Of a DNA stretch of 64,000 nucleotides, positions 54,161 to 62,877 are shown in pieces. The number at the start of each line of letters is the position of its first letter. Position 1 is the first letter of the stretch. Both the position numbers and the translations under genes were made by a program. Source of the DNA: Cognatishimia sp. MH4019 (lineage in GTDB: Bacteria > Pseudomonadota > Alphaproteobacteria > Rhodobacterales > Rhodobacteraceae); NCBI RefSeq assembly GCF_020177595.1, contig NZ_JAHTBL010000010.1, positions 89,067-153,066 of the forward strand, given 5' to 3'. The notes beneath the pieces were generated by a model, which worked only from the letters and a program-made list of their open reading frames with translations, made no database searches and was not told where the DNA came from.

Positions 54161-56452
54161 ATGAACAAAGCGATTACCGATGGGCTGGTGCTGACACCGC
54201 CCGCATTTGAGAACGGTCTGGATGTGTGGTCGAGCCAGGATGGCACGCCGGGGTCCAACACCTATGCGAGTGCTGCCAACGCGGCGTTTGTCCCGGCAGA
54301 TCAGGATTTCGGTGGGTGTCTGGAGCTTCAGAAAACCACAACCGTCACCAAGCTCCGCTATATGGGCGAGACACCGATCCTGCCCGGATGCTATCTACGC
54401 ATCACCGCACGCGTGAAATGCGTCAGCGGTAGTCTTCCGTCCGTTCGGATTGCGGGTTGGGCCGGTGCGGCAGGTGGAACTCATGCCGCGGGTGTTCCAG
54501 AGACCGCGGTCAGCACCACGATGACCGACTACGGTGAGGTCTATGAGATTTCGGCGATCGTCGGCACCGGTGATCGCAATGGCGTCGATCTGGTCTGGGG
54601 CACGGCCCCGATTTACGGCCATTTCGGGATTGATCTGACGGGCGCCAATGGCGGCATTGTGCGCGTTGACGACATCCAGATCGAAGACATAACAGGTGCG
54701 TTCCTGCGTGACATGATCGACGTGGTTGATGTGCGTGATTACGGCGCGAAAGGCGACGGCACGACAGATGATAGCGCGGCTTTTGAGGCGGCGGATGCGG
54801 CCTCGGATGGTCGGCGTGTGCTGGTGCCGGCGGGCGTTTATTACATCGGCAATCACGTCACCATCGAAAGCCAGATCAAGTTTGAAGGCACGGTGACGAT
54901 GCCCAAGAACATTCGCTTTCAACTGCGCCAGGACTTTGATCTGGCAACCTATGGCGACGCGTTTGGCGACGATCTGCTGGGCTTTAAAAAAGGTCTCCAG
55001 GCGCTGCTGAACTCTGCCGGACACGAAAGCTTTGATCTGAACGGGCGTCGGATTGCGGTTGATGGTCCGATTGATCTGCACGACGTCGTGGACAACAAGA
55101 CAAGCTATCATATCCGGCGCGATGTGCGGAATGGTCAGCTTGAAGCGGCTGACACGACGGCTTGGGATACCGACGTTGTGACCTCGCAAGCCAGCTATTC
55201 GGCCAGCAACCCGACCCGGCTGACCAATGTGGTGAATGTCGCCAATATCCCCCAAGGTGCGTTGGTCGAAGGCACAGGCGTGGGCCGCGAGATTTACGTG
55301 CGCGCGGTGGATGTGGGCGCGCAGACGGTCACGCTTTCCAACCCGCTTTATGATGCGCAAGGTGTGCAGACTTATACATTCAAACGGTTCAAATACCTCT
55401 TTGATATGAGCGGGTTCTCGGCGCTAAGCCGCTTTGGCTTCGAAAGTGTCGAGTTTCAATGCAGTGGACGCTGCTCGGGCATTATGCTGCCGCGCGAGGG
55501 CTCTATCTTTCGGCTGAATGAATGCACGATCAACCGTCCGAAGGATCGCGGGATTACGTCGACCGGCGGGGGCGATCAGGGCATGCTGATCGACAATTGC
55601 CAATTCTTGTCAAACGAGCAGGGATCGCTGGTGGAGGACCGCACGACGGTCGCGCTGAACTCGAACTCGAACGACAACAAACTGCGCAACAACCGTGTGG
55701 TTCTGTTCGGACATTTCGCCGTGATGAACGGGTTCAACCACTTGATTTCGGGCAATCACTTCTTTCAGGGCGGATCCTCCACGGATGGGATCCGCCGCGC
55801 GGGGATCGTCCTGACCAACCCGCATGCGCGCACGACGATCATCGGCAATTACGTGGATAATTGTTTCATTGAGTGGACGAACGAGCATGATGCGACACCC
55901 GATTACACCAGTGGCTTTGGCTTCAGTGCGTTGACCATCACCGGCAACATCTTCTTGGCCAGTAACACGGCCAATTGGTTCAAGTGGCTGGTCGTGAAGC
56001 CTTATGGAACCGGTCATTTCCTGCACGGGCTTAGCGTGACCGGCAATACGTTCGGTTCGGTTGGAGGAAGCGTTCAGCGGGCAGAAGGCGTGGATACGAC
56101 ATTTGCCGATCTCGACAAGAACCGCTTCCGCAACATCACCTTCTCGGGCAACACGTTCAATGGCATTTCCGAGGCGGCATATAATCCGGTCACGATCCGC
56201 CACGGCGAAGGATCGGATGCATCTGTCTGGGTGATTGATTGCGCGCCATATCTGCCCTTTGGCGGGCGGGTGAAGAGCATTCAGGGAGTTGTGCCTGATG
56301 GAAAGGTCGAAAGCGGGGCGAGCGGGACGGAATGGTCCTTCCCCTATGCGCGTTTGCAGCAGGGGGTGAACAAGGATCAGATCAAACTGACCTGGAAAAA
56401 CGCATGCCGCGGTGAGGTGCACGTCACCGTGCGCTGTGACACGCCCGTCTAG
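54161..56452 (+). CDS. Right-handed parallel beta-helix protein, pectate-lyase-3 type
   Basis: The 763-residue protein begins with a beta-sandwich-like region (about 1-180) and then VDVRDYGAKGDGTTDDSAAF, the entry sequence of the pectate lyase 3 / GH28-like beta helix. A long helix follows with ladder-like repeats ending in N-x-F patterns (ITGNIFLASN, VTGNTFGSV, FSGNTFNGI). It ends in a small C-terminal domain. No signal peptide is visible. Proteins of this form are polysaccharide lyases or hydrolases or tailspike-like depolymerases. Substrate is unknown. AAAGGGG lies 7 bases before the ATG. Confidence 0.8.
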   Translation: MNKAITDGLVLTPPAFENGLDVWSSQDGTPGSNTYASAANAAFVPADQDFGGCLELQKTTTVTKLRYMGETPILPGCYLRITARVKCVSGSLPSVRIAGWAGAAGGTHAAGVPETAVSTTMTDYGEVYEISAIVGTGDRNGVDLVWGTAPIYGHFGIDLTGANGGIVRVDDIQIEDITGAFLRDMIDVVDVRDYGAKGDGTTDDSAAFEAADAASDGRRVLVPAGVYYIGNHVTIESQIKFEGTVTMPKNIRFQLRQDFDLATYGDAFGDDLLGFKKGLQALLNSAGHESFDLNGRRIAVDGPIDLHDVVDNKTSYHIRRDVRNGQLEAADTTAWDTDVVTSQASYSASNPTRLTNVVNVANIPQGALVEGTGVGREIYVRAVDVGAQTVTLSNPLYDAQGVQTYTFKRFKYLFDMSGFSALSRFGFESVEFQCSGRCSGIMLPREGSIFRLNECTINRPKDRGITSTGGGDQGMLIDNCQFLSNEQGSLVEDRTTVALNSNSNDNKLRNNRVVLFGHFAVMNGFNHLISGNHFFQGGSSTDGIRRAGIVLTNPHARTTIIGNYVDNCFIEWTNEHDATPDYTSGFGFSALTITGNIFLASNTANWFKWLVVKPYGTGHFLHGLSVTGNTFGSVGGSVQRAEGVDTTFADLDKNRFRNITFSGNTFNGISEAAYNPVTIRHGEGSDASVWVIDCAPYLPFGGRVKSIQGVVPDGKVESGASGTEWSFPYARLQQGVNKDQIKLTWKNACRGEVHVTVRCDTPV

Positions 56453-56934
56453 GCAAGATCGGCGGGGGTCAGGCGGAACGCTTTGCCGAAGCCCCCATTC
56501 AAATGCGCGTCTTGCACGTCGAACAGCGCGAAAGAAAAGTCAGCGAAGTCGATATAGAGCTTCGCCTTGGGATGCGTGGTCAGGTAATGGCCGCGCATTT
56601 CTTTGTAAGCGGCATCGCTATGGGCGATGAAACGGGCTTTGCATTGCAGCGTCAGGCGCGGATGGGTCAACGGGTCGCCTTTTTCCTCTGGCTCTCCAAC
56701 CAGAAGCGAGCAATGTGGATCGGCTTTCAGAGCCTTGGTATGGGATGACAGGTCGCTGATCAGCGTGAGCGGTGTGCCATTCGGGGCCTGACCCACAGCG
56801 ATGCGACTGACCATCGGCATGGCGGTGTCCGGATCAATCACGCCAATCGCGCCAAACCTGGCTTTGGAGATGAGGCCGCGTGCGAGCGTGCGGGCCTCGT
56901 CGGTCGTTTCGCGGATCGGATTGATCTCAGGCAT
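56449..56934 (-). CDS. Pyridoxamine 5'-phosphate oxidase-like (HugZ-type) protein
   Basis: The 161-residue protein has the split-barrel FMN-binding fold (ARFGAIGVIDPDTAMPMVSRIA; LTLISDLSSHTKALKADP; SLLVGEPEEKGDPLTHPRL). The group includes heme-utilisation proteins and general flavin reductase-like enzymes. The start follows AGGAG by 7 bases. It is convergent with the beta-helix gene (4-base overlap). Exact activity unknown. Confidence 0.8.
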   Translation of the reverse strand: MPEINPIRETTDEARTLARGLISKARFGAIGVIDPDTAMPMVSRIAVGQAPNGTPLTLISDLSSHTKALKADPHCSLLVGEPEEKGDPLTHPRLTLQCKARFIAHSDAAYKEMRGHYLTTHPKAKLYIDFADFSFALFDVQDAHLNGGFGKAFRLTPADLA

Positions 56935-56991
56935 AGATGCTCCTTTTGTTGGTCCAAAGGCTAGCGGGACCGCGGCGGGAGACAAGAGGGA

Positions 56992-57687
56992 TCAGAACTC
57001 GGTCCAGCTGCCCAGTTTCAGCGCCGGCTCTCCTTCTCCTTGCAGGGGCTGGATGACACCGACTTCAAGGCTGACGCGGTCGGTCATTTTCCAGACGATA
57101 CTAGGGGCGAAGTTTGTGTAGCTGTCGCCCTCGGCGGGTTGTCCGGCCTGCATTTGCGCGATGAACATCCAGCGGTCCCAGGGTTTGAGCCCCCAAGTGA
57201 CATCGAGCTTGAGGCTGGTGCCGTCTGCCTCTTGCGTGGCGAAGGCATCCGCCCCGACCCAGCCGCGTGCCAGACCGCGCCCGTAGTGAAGCCCGAGGCG
57301 GGTGAGCGTCGTGTATTCGGCTTCCAGATGATCGGTGTCGATGATGGTGTCGATGAACTGCCCAATGGCAAAGCTCGCAGCATAGCGGTTCCGGGCGCCC
57401 TGATCGCCCAAGGCGACGCGGGCAAAGATCAGCGCCTGCCCGTAGGAGACGCTGTCGGTCATCATGCCGTCAAAGCCAAGTGTAACACGCGGGGTGAGCC
57501 CGTATTCCGCATAAAGGCTGTTCTCGGCACTGTGCGCGAGTTCTTCGATCTGGGTCGCATGGGTTTGCGGACTGGGGCGTGTTGTCGTTGAAAAGGACAG
57601 AAACACACTGCCCTTTTCGCGCGGCCATGCGCCCGCGACGCTGAGGGACGGCCACACAAGCAGCAAGAGAAGTATCGCCAGGCGCAT
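56992..57687 (-). CDS. Exported protein of unknown function, probable outer-membrane beta-barrel
   Basis: I do not recognise a named family. The 231-residue protein has a signal peptide (MRLAILLLLLVWPSLSVAGA). The rest is rich in alternating amphipathic strands with aromatic girdles (SLYAEYGLTPRVTLGFDGM; TRLGLHYGRGLARGWVGADAF; KLDVTWGLKPWDRWMF) and ends with a terminal aromatic residue (WTEF), as in outer-membrane barrels. No partner is evident in the neighbourhood. Confidence 0.65.
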   Translation of the reverse strand: MRLAILLLLLVWPSLSVAGAWPREKGSVFLSFSTTTRPSPQTHATQIEELAHSAENSLYAEYGLTPRVTLGFDGMMTDSVSYGQALIFARVALGDQGARNRYAASFAIGQFIDTIIDTDHLEAEYTTLTRLGLHYGRGLARGWVGADAFATQEADGTSLKLDVTWGLKPWDRWMFIAQMQAGQPAEGDSYTNFAPSIVWKMTDRVSLEVGVIQPLQGEGEPALKLGSWTEF

Positions 57688-57747
57688 TCACCAAGATGTC
57701 GCTGAAAATGGTAAACGGGCGGTTAAGGATGCTTAACGCTTGCAACG

Positions 57748-57761
57748 CTGATTTAAATCAA
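57748..57761 (+). promoter_or_regulatory. FNR-type box upstream of uspA
   Basis: CTGATTTAAATCAA differs from the FNR consensus TTGAT-N4-ATCAA at one position. Its centre lies 66 bases before the uspA ATG, which suits activation from about -41 of a start site near 57796. Control of usp genes by FnrL is known in Rhodobacter; here it is inferred. Confidence 0.6.
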
Positions 57762-57820
57762 AGCGGTGTGCAATCTGGCATGGCACCAAGGTCTCAAGTC
57801 ACGAAGGGAGACATACGTCC

Positions 57821-58231
57821 ATGCTATATTCCAACATCATCGTGCCGGTTGCATTCGATCATGACCGCGACACGGGCCAAGCGCTGGAGATCGCCCGCGC
57901 GATCTGCGCCGAAGGCGGCACGATCACTGCAATGCATGTTGTCGAGGCTTTGCCGAAATATGCGACCGAATATCTGACGGAAACCCAAATCGCGCAGGCG
58001 CATCTGGATATTGAGGAAAGCCTCAAGGATGCGGTCGGGCGCGCTGATGACGTTCAGGTGCTTGTCGTGACCGGACATTCGGGCCGCACGATCCTGGAGC
58101 AGGCCGAAAAGAAACACGCCGATTGCATCGTGATCGCATCGCACCGTCCGGGGCTGCAGGACTACTTCCTTGGTTCCACCGCGGCGCGGGTTGTGCGCCA
58201 CGCCCAATGTGCCGTGCATGTGATCCGTTAA
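57821..58231 (+). CDS. Universal stress protein, UspA family
   Basis: The 136-residue protein has a single Usp domain with the ATP-binding pattern GHSGRTILEQ ... GSTAARVVRHAQCAVHVIR (G-x2-G-x9-G-S/T type). Usp proteins are cytoplasmic and induced by energy or oxygen stress. GGGAG lies 12 bases upstream, and an FNR-type box lies in the upstream region. The stop overlaps the convergent neighbour by 4 bases. Confidence 0.9.
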   Translation: MLYSNIIVPVAFDHDRDTGQALEIARAICAEGGTITAMHVVEALPKYATEYLTETQIAQAHLDIEESLKDAVGRADDVQVLVVTGHSGRTILEQAEKKHADCIVIASHRPGLQDYFLGSTAARVVRHAQCAVHVIR

Positions 58232-59334
58232 TCCGAGTGGTGCTCAACCCTGTCAACGGACTGGCCGAACCACGTCTTTTTGCCGGTGATCTTGATCTGA
58301 TCGCCGGTGGACAGACGTTTGGCCAGCGCGTGGTCTTTTAGGCAGAACTCGTAGCTGTCCCACAGGGACTTCACGTCGGTGACGTAAACCTCCGTCTGAT
58401 GAGTGCAGCGGTTATCGTAGCTGATGTCCTTGATCGTATAGGTCGCCTCGTATTGTTCGCCGCTCAAGACGATATTGGCGGCGACAGGGATTGCAGAGAA
58501 GCTTGCAAACCAAACCACCACTCCGCCGAGAAGTGCGAGCGGTGAACGCATCAAATACCAGCGTGCGGGGAGTTTGGTTGGCTGGCCAGACGCATCAAAA
58601 ATGCGGATTTCGACCAAGACACACAGAGAAAGAACGAAGCCTGCCACAAAGGCATAAAATGCGCGCTCTGCGTAAATTTCTGCATATACGATTGATGGAA
58701 TGGTGGGCATATATAAATGGCCAAACATCAAGAACGTTATCGGGGCCGTAAGCAGAAGCAGGTATGGCAGTATCTTCTTATTGAGAGCAAAGCGGCGCTT
58801 TTCATCTCTTTTCAGCAAGTCTGATGGCGGGTGTTGCTCTGTTGAAGAGGCCGTTGGTGGAATACGCGTGGCGCGGTATTCATGATCGCCGTTTTCGATC
58901 ACCGCCTTTTTCTCGCGCAGCAGATCATATGATGCGCCGGGCAGCAGATGGTTGAAGATCAGCAGCACCATCATCACCAGCCATATCACGCCAGCATTGC
59001 TGGATAAAAAGCTCCATCCGGGAAAAGGAATTGGGGTATCTTTCAGAATAAGAAGCATGGCCGCACACATGAAGCTCCAACCTGCGGCGACCAAGAAGAA
59101 AGGTATACGCGTGAGCCATGAGAAGGACCACCGCAAGACGGTTTCATGCGCTGATGGCAACAGAAACACCGTTGCGGGAACAAAGAGGATCATCGCGCCG
59201 ATATAGTTCATCGCACTGCATGAGCAGTCGAGGGCCATCAAGCTGTAGGTCGCGACAAAACCGAACAAGCCCAACAAAATCGCAAAGACATCCGCCAATA
59301 GAAGCCTGATCCGCATTCCAGTCCCCAGATCCAT
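58228..59334 (-). CDS. Uncharacterised multi-pass membrane protein
   Basis: I do not recognise this 368-residue protein. It has four membrane segments in the first 130 residues, a charged cytoplasmic stretch (about 135-190), three more segments to about 290 and a soluble C-terminal domain of about 75 residues containing two cysteines (NRCTHQ, EFCLKD) and a basic end (KITGKKTWFGQSVDRVE). The second cysteine pair and location suggest a periplasmic domain. The gene is somewhat richer in A/T in its middle. An ATG at 59316 with GGGGA upstream may be the true start. Confidence 0.6.
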   Translation of the reverse strand: MDLGTGMRIRLLLADVFAILLGLFGFVATYSLMALDCSCSAMNYIGAMILFVPATVFLLPSAHETVLRWSFSWLTRIPFFLVAAGWSFMCAAMLLILKDTPIPFPGWSFLSSNAGVIWLVMMVLLIFNHLLPGASYDLLREKKAVIENGDHEYRATRIPPTASSTEQHPPSDLLKRDEKRRFALNKKILPYLLLLTAPITFLMFGHLYMPTIPSIVYAEIYAERAFYAFVAGFVLSLCVLVEIRIFDASGQPTKLPARWYLMRSPLALLGGVVVWFASFSAIPVAANIVLSGEQYEATYTIKDISYDNRCTHQTEVYVTDVKSLWDSYEFCLKDHALAKRLSTGDQIKITGKKTWFGQSVDRVEHHSD

Positions 59335-59460
59335 TCAATTCACCCAGAGGTTGCTTTGCAATTGCGGCAAGAGTTTGAAGGAGTGGCGGCTTTCCGAGGT
59401 GTTCGCTTGTTTTGTGACGGACAATCTCCATATCCAAAGGGCAACAACCCAAGGGAGCGC

Positions 59461-59745
59461 ATGATGCAATGTCCAATTGACGGAACGCAACTGGTGATGA
59501 CGGATCGCAGCGGGGTCGAGATCGACTATTGTCCGCAATGTCGAGGTGTCTGGCTGGATCGGGGCGAATTGGACAAGATCATTGAACGCTCTGCCGCGCC
59601 CACACCACCGCCACCGCCCGCCGGGCGTCAAAGCTATGATGACGACTATCGAGGTGGGGATCGCGATTATCGCCGGGACGACCGCGGGTATCGCAAGAAG
59701 AAAAAGGGACCGGGGTCTCTTTTGGGCGAAATCTTCGACTTCTGA
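59461..59745 (+). CDS. Zinc-ribbon (TFIIB-type) protein with Arg/Asp-rich tail
   Basis: The 94-residue protein has a zf-TFIIB module: MMQCPIDGTQL followed by YCPQCRGVWLDRGELDKI. Three cysteines (C4, C24, C27) are present; the usual second cysteine of the first knuckle is an aspartate, as in other members. A proline run and a disordered Asp/Arg/Tyr-rich, then lysine-rich tail (about 55-85) follow. Function unknown. AGGGAG lies just upstream. It ends at a shared hairpin with uvrB. Confidence 0.8.
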   Translation: MMQCPIDGTQLVMTDRSGVEIDYCPQCRGVWLDRGELDKIIERSAAPTPPPPPAGRQSYDDDYRGGDRDYRRDDRGYRKKKKGPGSLLGEIFDF

Positions 59746-59755
59746 GGTCGGGCAG

Positions 59756-59777
59756 GCGGGGCGCTTAACCGCCCCGC
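59756..59777. terminator. Hairpin shared by the zinc-ribbon gene and uvrB ends
   Basis: GCGGGGCG-CTTAAC-CGCCCCGC forms an 8-bp stem, followed on the plus strand by TTCTT. The loop contains the uvrB stop codon (TAA read on the minus strand), so the 3' arm is the end of the uvrB coding region. Confidence 0.6.
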
Positions 59778-61948
59778 TTCTTGCGCCGTTTCACACCGCC
59801 GCGCTGACCCGGGCGACCGGCGGTTGAGCGACCTGCGGCTTTCTGGGCGTCATCCACCGCTTTCTCGACCGCGTATTGGCGCGCCATCGGATCGTCTGAG
59901 ACGGTCAGGTCAACGGTTTCCAACCGCTTGACCTCGTCGCGTAGGCGGGCGGCCTCTTCGAACTCAAGGTTCTCGGCGGCTTTGCGCATCTGGTCGCGCA
60001 GCCCGTCCAGATGGGCCTGCAGATTGGCCCCAGCCATTGGTTTGTCGACCTTGGCGGTGACGCGGTTCATGTCCACATCGCCTTTGTAGAGACCTGCCAA
60101 CACGTCTTCGACGTTCTTTTTCACCGTTTCCGGCGTGATCCCGTGTTCCTCATTATAGGCGATCTGCTTGGCGCGGCGACGGTTGGTTTCACCCAAAGCG
60201 CGCTCCATGCTGCCGGTGATCTTATCGGCATACATGATGACCCGGCCTTCGGCATTTCGCGCGGCACGACCGATGGTTTGCACGAGCGATGTTTCGGACC
60301 GAAGGAAGCCTTCCTTGTCGGCGTCCAGAATGGCGACGAGGCCACATTCGGGGATGTCGAGCCCCTCGCGGAGAAGGTTAATACCGATCAGCACATCGAA
60401 GGCACCAAGCCGCAGGTCGCGCAGAATCTCGATCCGTTCGATTGTGTCGATATCGGAGTGCATGTAGCGGACCTTGATGCCCTGTTCGTGCATGTATTCG
60501 GTCAGGTCTTCGGCCATGCGTTTGGTCAGCGTTGTGACAAGCGTGCGGTAGCCATCGGCGGTCACCTTGCGGATTTCGTCCAGTAGGTCATCGACTTGCG
60601 TCTCGACCGGTCTGATCTCGACCTCCGGGTCCAGCAGACCCGTGGGGCGGATGACCTGTTCGACGAAGACGCCGCCGGATTGCTCGATCTCCCACGCGGC
60701 GGGGGTGGCGGAGACGAAGACCGATTGCGGGCGCATGGCGTCCCATTCCTCGAATTTCAGGGGGCGGTTATCCATGCAGGAGGGCAGGCGGAAGCCATGT
60801 TCGGCCAGCGTGAACTTGCGCCGATAGTCGCCCTTATACATGCCGCCGATTTGCGGAACCGAGACGTGGGATTCGTCGGCGAAAACAATGGCATGGTCGG
60901 GGATGAATTCGAACAGGGTGGGGGGCGGCTCCCCCGGCGCGCGACCCGTCAGATAGCGCGAGTAGTTCTCGATGCCGTTGCAGACGCCGGTGGCTTCCAG
61001 CATCTCGATATCGAAGTTGGTGCGCTGCTCAAGGCGCTGGGCTTCCAGCAGTTTGCCTTCATTGACCAGCTGATCCAGCCGCGTTTTCAGCTCTTTTTTG
61101 ATGTTCACCACGGCCTGCTGCATCGTCGGTTTCGGCGTCACATAGTGGCTATTGGCGTAGATCCGGATCTTGTCGAACGTGTCGGTTTTCTGCCCCGTGA
61201 GAGGGTCAAATTCAGTAATCCCTTCCAGTTCTTCCCCAAAGAAAGACAGCTTCCAGGCGCGGTCATCCAAGTGGGCGGGCCAAATCTCAAGACTGTCGCC
61301 GCGCACCCGGAACGAGCCGCGCTGGAACGCCTGATCGTTGCGGCGATATTGCTGGGCGATCAGATCAGCCATGATCTGACGCTGGTCATACATCTTGCCT
61401 GCCGCCAAATCCTGAGTCATCGCGCCGTAGGTCTCGACCGAGCCAATACCATAGATGCACGAGACCGAGGCCACGATAATCACATCGTCCCGTTCCAGCA
61501 GCGCGCGGGTGGCCGAGTGGCGCATGCGGTCGATCTGCTCGTTAATCTGGCTCTCTTTCTCGATATACGTGTCCGAGCGCGCGACGTAGGCCTCGGGCTG
61601 GTAATAGTCATAATAGCTGACGAAATACTCGACTGCGTTGTCGGGGAAGAAGCCCTTGAACTCGCCATAAAGCTGGGCGGCGAGCGTTTTGTTCGGGGCA
61701 AGGATGATCGCCGGGCGTTGGGTTTCCTCAATCACTTTCGCCATCGTAAATGTCTTGCCGGTGCCGGTCGCGCCAAGAAGAACCTGATCGCGCTCGCCCG
61801 TGTTCACGCCTTCTGTCAGCTCCGCGATTGCGGTGGGTTGGTCGCCAGCGGCGCTAAACTCTGTCTGCATGCGAAATGCGATGCCGCCTTCCAGCTTGGG
61901 GCGGTCGCGCACATCGGGGGCAGGGTTTTGCAGAACGGGCGTATTCAT
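59765..61948 (-). CDS. uvrB: Excinuclease ABC subunit B
   Basis: The 727-residue nucleotide excision repair helicase has Walker A GATGTGKT, the beta-hairpin region [20 protein letters not shown], the helicase motifs [11 protein letters not shown] and GRAARN, and a C-terminal UVR motif ([21 protein letters not shown]) that binds UvrC. A basic, glycine-rich tail of about 40 residues extends beyond the UVR motif. No clear alphaproteobacterial LexA box (GTTC-N7-GTTC) was found in front of it. Confidence 0.97.
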   Translation of the reverse strand: MNTPVLQNPAPDVRDRPKLEGGIAFRMQTEFSAAGDQPTAIAELTEGVNTGERDQVLLGATGTGKTFTMAKVIEETQRPAIILAPNKTLAAQLYGEFKGFFPDNAVEYFVSYYDYYQPEAYVARSDTYIEKESQINEQIDRMRHSATRALLERDDVIIVASVSCIYGIGSVETYGAMTQDLAAGKMYDQRQIMADLIAQQYRRNDQAFQRGSFRVRGDSLEIWPAHLDDRAWKLSFFGEELEGITEFDPLTGQKTDTFDKIRIYANSHYVTPKPTMQQAVVNIKKELKTRLDQLVNEGKLLEAQRLEQRTNFDIEMLEATGVCNGIENYSRYLTGRAPGEPPPTLFEFIPDHAIVFADESHVSVPQIGGMYKGDYRRKFTLAEHGFRLPSCMDNRPLKFEEWDAMRPQSVFVSATPAAWEIEQSGGVFVEQVIRPTGLLDPEVEIRPVETQVDDLLDEIRKVTADGYRTLVTTLTKRMAEDLTEYMHEQGIKVRYMHSDIDTIERIEILRDLRLGAFDVLIGINLLREGLDIPECGLVAILDADKEGFLRSETSLVQTIGRAARNAEGRVIMYADKITGSMERALGETNRRRAKQIAYNEEHGITPETVKKNVEDVLAGLYKGDVDMNRVTAKVDKPMAGANLQAHLDGLRDQMRKAAENLEFEEAARLRDEVKRLETVDLTVSDDPMARQYAVEKAVDDAQKAAGRSTAGRPGQRGGVKRRKKRGG

Positions 61949-62356
61949 ATCGATTCCTTTGCTGATCCCTCTAATTTGATCTGTTTTTGTTCTACTTCAA
62001 GCCATGTTCACGGGATGGCGTCCCATTGCTGCCACCTATTTGTCGCACTGTGTCAGACGGCCCAAATAAAATATATTTATCAGCGGCTTAAGGGCCAAGT
62101 TGACTGTCAACTTGTCAGGGTTGAATCAGCGGGCTTGTTTTTTTATTGCCAGAAAAAACCTCGAATTGTTACAAAATAAAGGCAAGCAGCAGAATTGGTT
62201 GCCGACCGGGTCACACACCCACCCACCCCTCGCTCCCTCGTGGACTGGTCGGCAGCCAATCTTCTTGCAAAACGCTCTGGAAATTGTGCTTTTTGTCCTC
62301 TTGCGAGAGACGCATTGCCTGTGGTTTATCAATGCCAACCGCAAAGGAAGCCTGCT
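61949..62356. other. Intergenic region uvrB - NDUFS4-like gene (408 bases) with strong hairpin
   Basis: No convincing gene is present. The part next to uvrB is AT-rich (AAATAAAATATATTTATC at 62065-62082) and probably holds promoters. The part 62194-62260 is a long GC stem-loop listed separately. A second small hairpin, CTCT-TGCG-AGAG (62301-62312), follows. AAAGGA (62344-62349) is the ribosome site of the next gene. Confidence 0.7.
62194..62260. other. 16-bp stem-loop with C-rich loop / G-quadruplex motif on minus strand
   Basis: The arms 62194-62209 (ATTGGTTGCCGACCGG) and 62245-62260 (CTGGTCGGCAGCCAAT) pair over 16 positions, with two G-T pairs. The 35-base loop has C-runs at 62218-62220, 62222-62224, 62226-62229 and 62235-62237; on the minus strand these are GGG-N5-GGGG-T-GGG-T-GGG, a canonical four-tract G-quadruplex motif. 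It may be part of a small RNA or a 5' leader. Confidence 0.6.
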
Positions 62357-62668
62357 ATGCGTGCACGCATTTACCAACCTGCGAAAACTGCCATGTCGTC
62401 TGGCACGGCCAAGACCCATCATTGGGTTCTGGAATATGCCCCTGCGTCCAAGCGGGAGGTTGATCCGTTGATGGGGTGGACGTCGTCTGATGACACGCAA
62501 TCGCAAGTGCGCTTGCAGTTCGACAGCAAGGAAGCCGCGCTGGATTACGCCAAAGAGCATAATATCGAAGCGATTGTTCAAGAGCCGAAAAAGCGCAAAG
62601 TGAACATCCGGCCCGGCGGGTATGGCGATAACTTCGCGACGAACCGGCGTGGGACGTGGACGCATTAG
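62357..62668 (+). CDS. NADH dehydrogenase (complex I) accessory subunit, NDUFS4-like
   Basis: The 103-residue protein matches the ETC complex I conserved region (18 kDa/NDUFS4 family): [20 protein letters not shown] near the start, [19 protein letters not shown] and the basic end [12 protein letters not shown]. This accessory subunit is found in alphaproteobacterial and mitochondrial complex I, encoded away from the nuo operon as here. AAGGA lies 8 bases before the ATG; a longer frame upstream runs through the hairpin and was rejected. Confidence 0.9.
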   Translation: MRARIYQPAKTAMSSGTAKTHHWVLEYAPASKREVDPLMGWTSSDDTQSQVRLQFDSKEAALDYAKEHNIEAIVQEPKKRKVNIRPGGYGDNFATNRRGTWTH

Positions 62669-62690
62669 GGCAATTGACTAAAGGTCTTAC

Positions 62691-62709
62691 GGTGTTTGTT
62701 CCAAACACC
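62691..62709. terminator. Perfect palindrome between the NDUFS4-like gene and tRNA-Arg
   Basis: GGTGTTTG-TTC-CAAACACC is a perfect 8-bp stem with a 3-base loop, 22 bases after the stop and downstream of the convergent tRNA. It is a probable terminator; T-runs are lacking. Confidence 0.5.
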
Positions 62710-62744
62710 TATCGGCACTGTCATTTCGCTGCTCGAATTGACTT

Positions 62745-62821
62745 TGGCGTCCCCTGAAGGATTCGAACCCTCGACCTGCCGATTAGAAGTCGGCTGCTCT
62801 ATCCAGCTGAGCTAAGGGGAC
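62745..62821 (-). tRNA. tRNA-Arg (anticodon UCU)
   Basis: The minus strand folds into a 77-nt cloverleaf with encoded CCA. Acceptor arms are GTCCCCT and AGGGGAC, the D arm is GCTC/GAGC, the anticodon stem GCCGA/TCGGC holds the loop CTTCTAA with TCT at 62787-62785, and the T loop is TTCGAAT. Confidence 0.96.
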
Positions 62822-62877
62822 GCTTGAGCGATGGCCTAGCGCGGTGCTTGCGGATTTTCCAGTTAAAAACGGATGCC

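Noticed and set aside
57723..57736. CtrA binding site TTAA-N-TTAA near uspA
   Set aside because: The spacing is 6 rather than 7; kept only as an unexplained palindrome.
61980..62020. LexA/SOS box upstream of uvrB
   Set aside because: Two GTTC elements are present but separated by 13 bases, not the 7 expected for alphaproteobacterial LexA.
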